DNA of 64,000 nt from Platycnemis pennipes (lineage: Eukaryota; Arthropoda; Insecta; Odonata; Platycnemididae). The DNA is taken from the NCBI GenBank assembly GCA_933228895.1, contig OW121855.1, positions 42,360,698 through 42,424,697 on the forward strand. Direction: 5' to 3'. Within the stretch, counting starts at the first letter, position 1; each line of letters begins with the position of its first letter. Positions 61,024 through 64,000 of the stretch are shown piece by piece. The notes beneath the pieces are model-generated. The model did not search any database. It worked only from the letters and a program-made list of their open reading frames with translations, and was not told the DNA's origin. The translations under genes were made by a program, and so were the position numbers.

Positions 61024-61840
61024 ATGAAGATATTCCACGGTCTCTTATCTTTCCCTAAACGGCATATTCCCTTCCATGGCTCGTCCTTATTTTGCCTCCA
61101 CGTGGAGGGGAAGGAGGCGAAGGGGGGAGGGGGGGGTGAAGGCCACTTTGTCTTTAAAAGGACCACCCTGCGTCCCCCACCCTCACATCCGTTTCCCCTC
61201 TCGCTCTCACCTCCTCTCCGGCAACCTCTCTCTTTAAGGTAGCAAGTCCTTCACCCATCCACACACCCCCCCTCCTCGAATTCATCTCCATACTCCTTTT
61301 TCCCAAACCCACCCTCCTCCACATCCAACCCTCTCTTTTCGTCTACATCCATTTGCCACGAAATTGGCATGGGACGGAATAAGGTCCCTTTCCATTTTTC
61401 CTCTCTCCTTACGTCCTCCATCTACCACTTCTCTACCCAGGTCCTTCTCTCGTCCTCTCACAGAAACGTCGAATATTCGCTCCGGTACGCCCTCGACTCC
61501 CTTCCTTCCCACTCTTTTAGTCCGCCCTGCTCTTTCGTTGGTGTCGTAACGGTCCGAGGAATTTATCGAGTCGGTTTCCCGGGAAAAGACCCGCACCCCT
61601 TGAGTGCTCAGTCCATGTTCACGCCGTCCGATCACGGCGTCAGTGCGGGAGATTCCCTCCCCGCGGCACATTTCATCTGCGACATGCCCAGCGGTCAGCG
61701 ACGTGGAAGAGTAATCACGGACGATGTGACTCCTGTCATCAGTTCAGCGAAATTGCAGCGTAGGTACCCAGCGAGCGACAACAAGAGCGTGCGTCACGGA
61801 GGCATACCCATAACGCAGGAGCCACGTCTATGTTAGTGAT
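61024..61840. promoter_or_regulatory. GC/CpG-rich island, possible promoter
   Basis: A G-rich run (about 61121-61138) is followed by a long pyrimidine-rich tract (61165-61330) and a CpG-dense part (61470-61830). A frame is open at 61369-61836 without recognisable domains. The pattern recalls the neuropeptide-receptor upstream region at 43 kb. Direction is unknown. Confidence 0.25.
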
Positions 61841-63210
61841 ACTAAAGGGGAAGATATCGGTGATTAAATCACATCAAATGCACAATACCTGTGGCAAAAT
61901 AATGAATGAATGATAGTGGACAGTTTATTTAAGTGCTCAGAAGGCTGAAACGGTTTTGTTGCGCCATCTACCATAGTTGATAATTCCAAAGAAAAATCGC
62001 CACCCAGTCCAACGAAAGATTCAAAACCAAGACTCTTTGATTGTCAGGATGGCCGTTTCCGACATCGCTATTGCAGCGGACTAAAGAATTTAAGTTATGA
62101 TGATTTTCCTGTACACGTAGGATGCACACTGATTCAAAAATTTCTATTTCAGGCGAAGCTTCATATAGGGGTGATACGTTGCTGGTGCAACAATCACCCC
62201 AGTTTTATAAAGGGATTTTAATAGGATAAGGTCTAAGGCCACTCGCTCTGAGAAGAAATCTTTAACTCTCCGTTTACTATCCTACGAAACAATATTAATT
62301 CCTTCCATACAATTATTAGTTGGAAATAGCAAAATATGTGACATCTATAATTTACACCAAGCTAAAAGGAGAAATCGAGGGTTCGGGCCAGTTGTCATGA
62401 CACATACCTTTCCATCACGTAAAGAGAATCAAATCCATTCCTAGTTAAATTGGTAATGATCATATTCATTATAATCGTTGAATAGAAATATTATCAGGAA
62501 ACAAATGGATTTTTGTAAATAATATATTTTTTTAGTACAAAAAAGGATACGGTTCATCGGAAGCGTTAGGCAATTTAGAAGGGGGGAGGACTTGAAAAAT
62601 GCTAAATTGCGGAATCAGGGAGTATGAGTGGCTGAAGATGCGCAAAATCAGTGTTAAACAGTACATAAAAGACAGTCTATCGATATATATATTACTGAAA
62701 TAATTTTTGGGCAGGACAACCGCCCCCAATCGCCCTCCCCTCTGAAACCACCACCACCCCTGTTTCTAGACTTATTTCAAAGGCAAGCAGCAATGAAATA
62801 TTGACTATCAGGAAATACCTGTTAATGGTGGTATCAACCGAAAAATTATAGCCATAAATTACCTCTTGAATAAAGAGTTAAAAATTATGAGACAATAGTA
62901 TACTCAATGCATTAGATCCACATGAACATCCTAGATTTCAAAGCATCGACTATTTATTCCTTATGTCATTTCATCAGGTTTGGGCTGTCCAATCAATCTC
63001 ATTATTCCCCAGTCGGGTAAGAAATAAACCTGGAATTTTGGCATAGGAAATTTGAGGATATTTGGGTGAAGGCAGGAATAATGCCATGATGTCTTCAGTT
63101 TTCATTGACTATATTATGGTATTTAAATGAAAGTAAAGGAAAGTTTTAATGGAAAGAAGAGAAAAGAGAATTTCATCTAAAATACTGGGAAATCTATATT
63201 GAACTCTAGC
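61841..63210. other. AT-rich DNA, nothing recognised
   Basis: Nothing recognised up to MITE copy B. Confidence 0.4.
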
Positions 63211-63750
63211 AATGGGGTCGTTTACCATATTTTTTTATTGCCGAATCTGATAGAGTTTGTAAAATAAAAAGACCCGTATTTTTCCGTTTTTTGATCCGAC
63301 AATTATTTCCCGAGTTATAAGCGGCGAAAAACTGATGTTTTTAACCCTTTCGGAAAAGTGGGCGTGGTGCAACCTCTGACGTATATTGACTTCGTCGAAT
63401 CAGAACTGAGCCCGCGAAGCTACATTGCCTTATCGCAATGGGGGGGACATAGCTGATTCGGCCAATGGGAATGATTGCGACAGCATCTGTGCGAGCAGAC
63501 CTTCCGAGAATCCCCCTCCACTCCCTTCCCCCTCCCCTGAAAGCAGTCAAGGACGGGAGGAAAATGACGTCAATGTTATCACAGCAGCATTTTCGGTGGG
63601 CGTCACCTTTTGATTATTTTAGTTTTTGATTTATGACTGAATGGTTGTAGTTAGAAGATTAATTTTTTCACTAAAATTCTTTTTTTTCGTTTCCATCTAA
63701 CGATTCCGTGAACAAAATTGCGATTTCGGTTCCGAGTAAACGCCCCCATT
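63211..63750 (-). mobile_element. About 540-bp MITE, copy B (inverted relative to copy A)
   Basis: Aligns end to end with the reverse complement of 30472-31017: AATGGGGTCGTTTACC at 63211, the GCCGAATCTGATAGAGTTTG block, CCGAGTTATAAGCGGCGAAA, GACGTCAATGTTATCACAGC, and GTAAACGCCCCCATT at 63750. The C run of copy A is shortened here to a seven-base G run. Confidence 0.75.
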
Positions 63751-64000
63751 ATCGGGTTGGCCGTGAACGTCAAGGGTGTCCTAAATTACTCTTCATTCAT
63801 TCAAGTTTTGTTACAATACAGAATTTTTATGCATTTATTAGTGTTTCCGCATAGTTACATTGATAACAAATGCTCTGGTGCTCATAGCTTTACTGAGAAA
63901 TTCGCTTATGTATTCTTCACTTCAGCAAATTCATGGAAAGTTAAAGGACATTTAAGTCTGACTCTAAAAAAAAATCATGTAACAGAACACAACAGAGTAC

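Noticed and set aside
61282..61836. 129- and 155-codon frames on opposite strands
   Set aside because: They overlap on both strands of a GC-rich tract and show no domain; cannot both be genes and neither is supported.

Overview
This window is eukaryotic, almost certainly from an arthropod and most likely an insect. The evidence is one coding exon of an arthropod-type neuropeptide receptor with a proper splice donor, plus introns, an AT-rich background with a few CpG-rich islands, and a dense mix of SINEs, LINE fragments, Helitrons, mariner remnants and foldback elements. I see no bacterial operons, no complete multi-exon gene, no CRISPR array and no convincing functional tRNA or rRNA gene. 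Many open frames in this kind of DNA are chance; several of the longer ones only open at a TTG or CTG codon and were not called.

Layout. 0-9 kb: AT-rich DNA with degenerate SINE copies, a foldback insert (3.1-3.36 kb) and a terminal-inverted-repeat MITE (3.4-3.8 kb). 9.2-10.5 kb: a GC/CpG-rich island, possibly a promoter. 13.7-20.2 kb: three good SINE copies (one with a clear 12-bp target duplication), a foldback element and a local direct repeat. 22.8-23.9 kb: a dead LINE reverse transcriptase. 24.0-29.76 kb: a block bounded by inverted similarity. It holds a THAP-like zinc-finger first exon, a LINE C-terminal fragment, a perfect hairpin, a tandem duplication split by a 1.2-kb TIR transposon and a 5S-rRNA-like segment. 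30.5-31.0 kb and 63.2-63.75 kb: two inverted copies of one roughly 545-bp MITE. 34.7-38.4 kb: two Helitron-like elements joined head to tail; the first carries what looks like a captured exon on the minus strand. 41.2-43.7 kb: the best protein-coding call, the first coding exon of a CAPA-type neuropeptide GPCR (minus strand) with a CpG-rich upstream region. 45.4-46.0 kb: a second copy of the 23-kb LINE family. 49.3-53.0 kb: two further broken reverse transcriptases on the minus strand. The second is interrupted by a 221-bp foldback element that carries a hammerhead-ribozyme-like core and is flanked by a 10-bp direct repeat. 56.7 kb: a weak odorant-receptor-like tail. 59.1-59.6 kb: a ruined mariner-like transposase. 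61.0-61.8 kb: another CpG-rich island.

The only cellular gene I call with confidence is the neuropeptide receptor, whose remaining exons must lie at lower coordinates or beyond the window. The rest is mainly mobile-element archaeology, but it holds unusually clear events: an internal empty-site control for a transposon, target duplications and tandem Helitrons.
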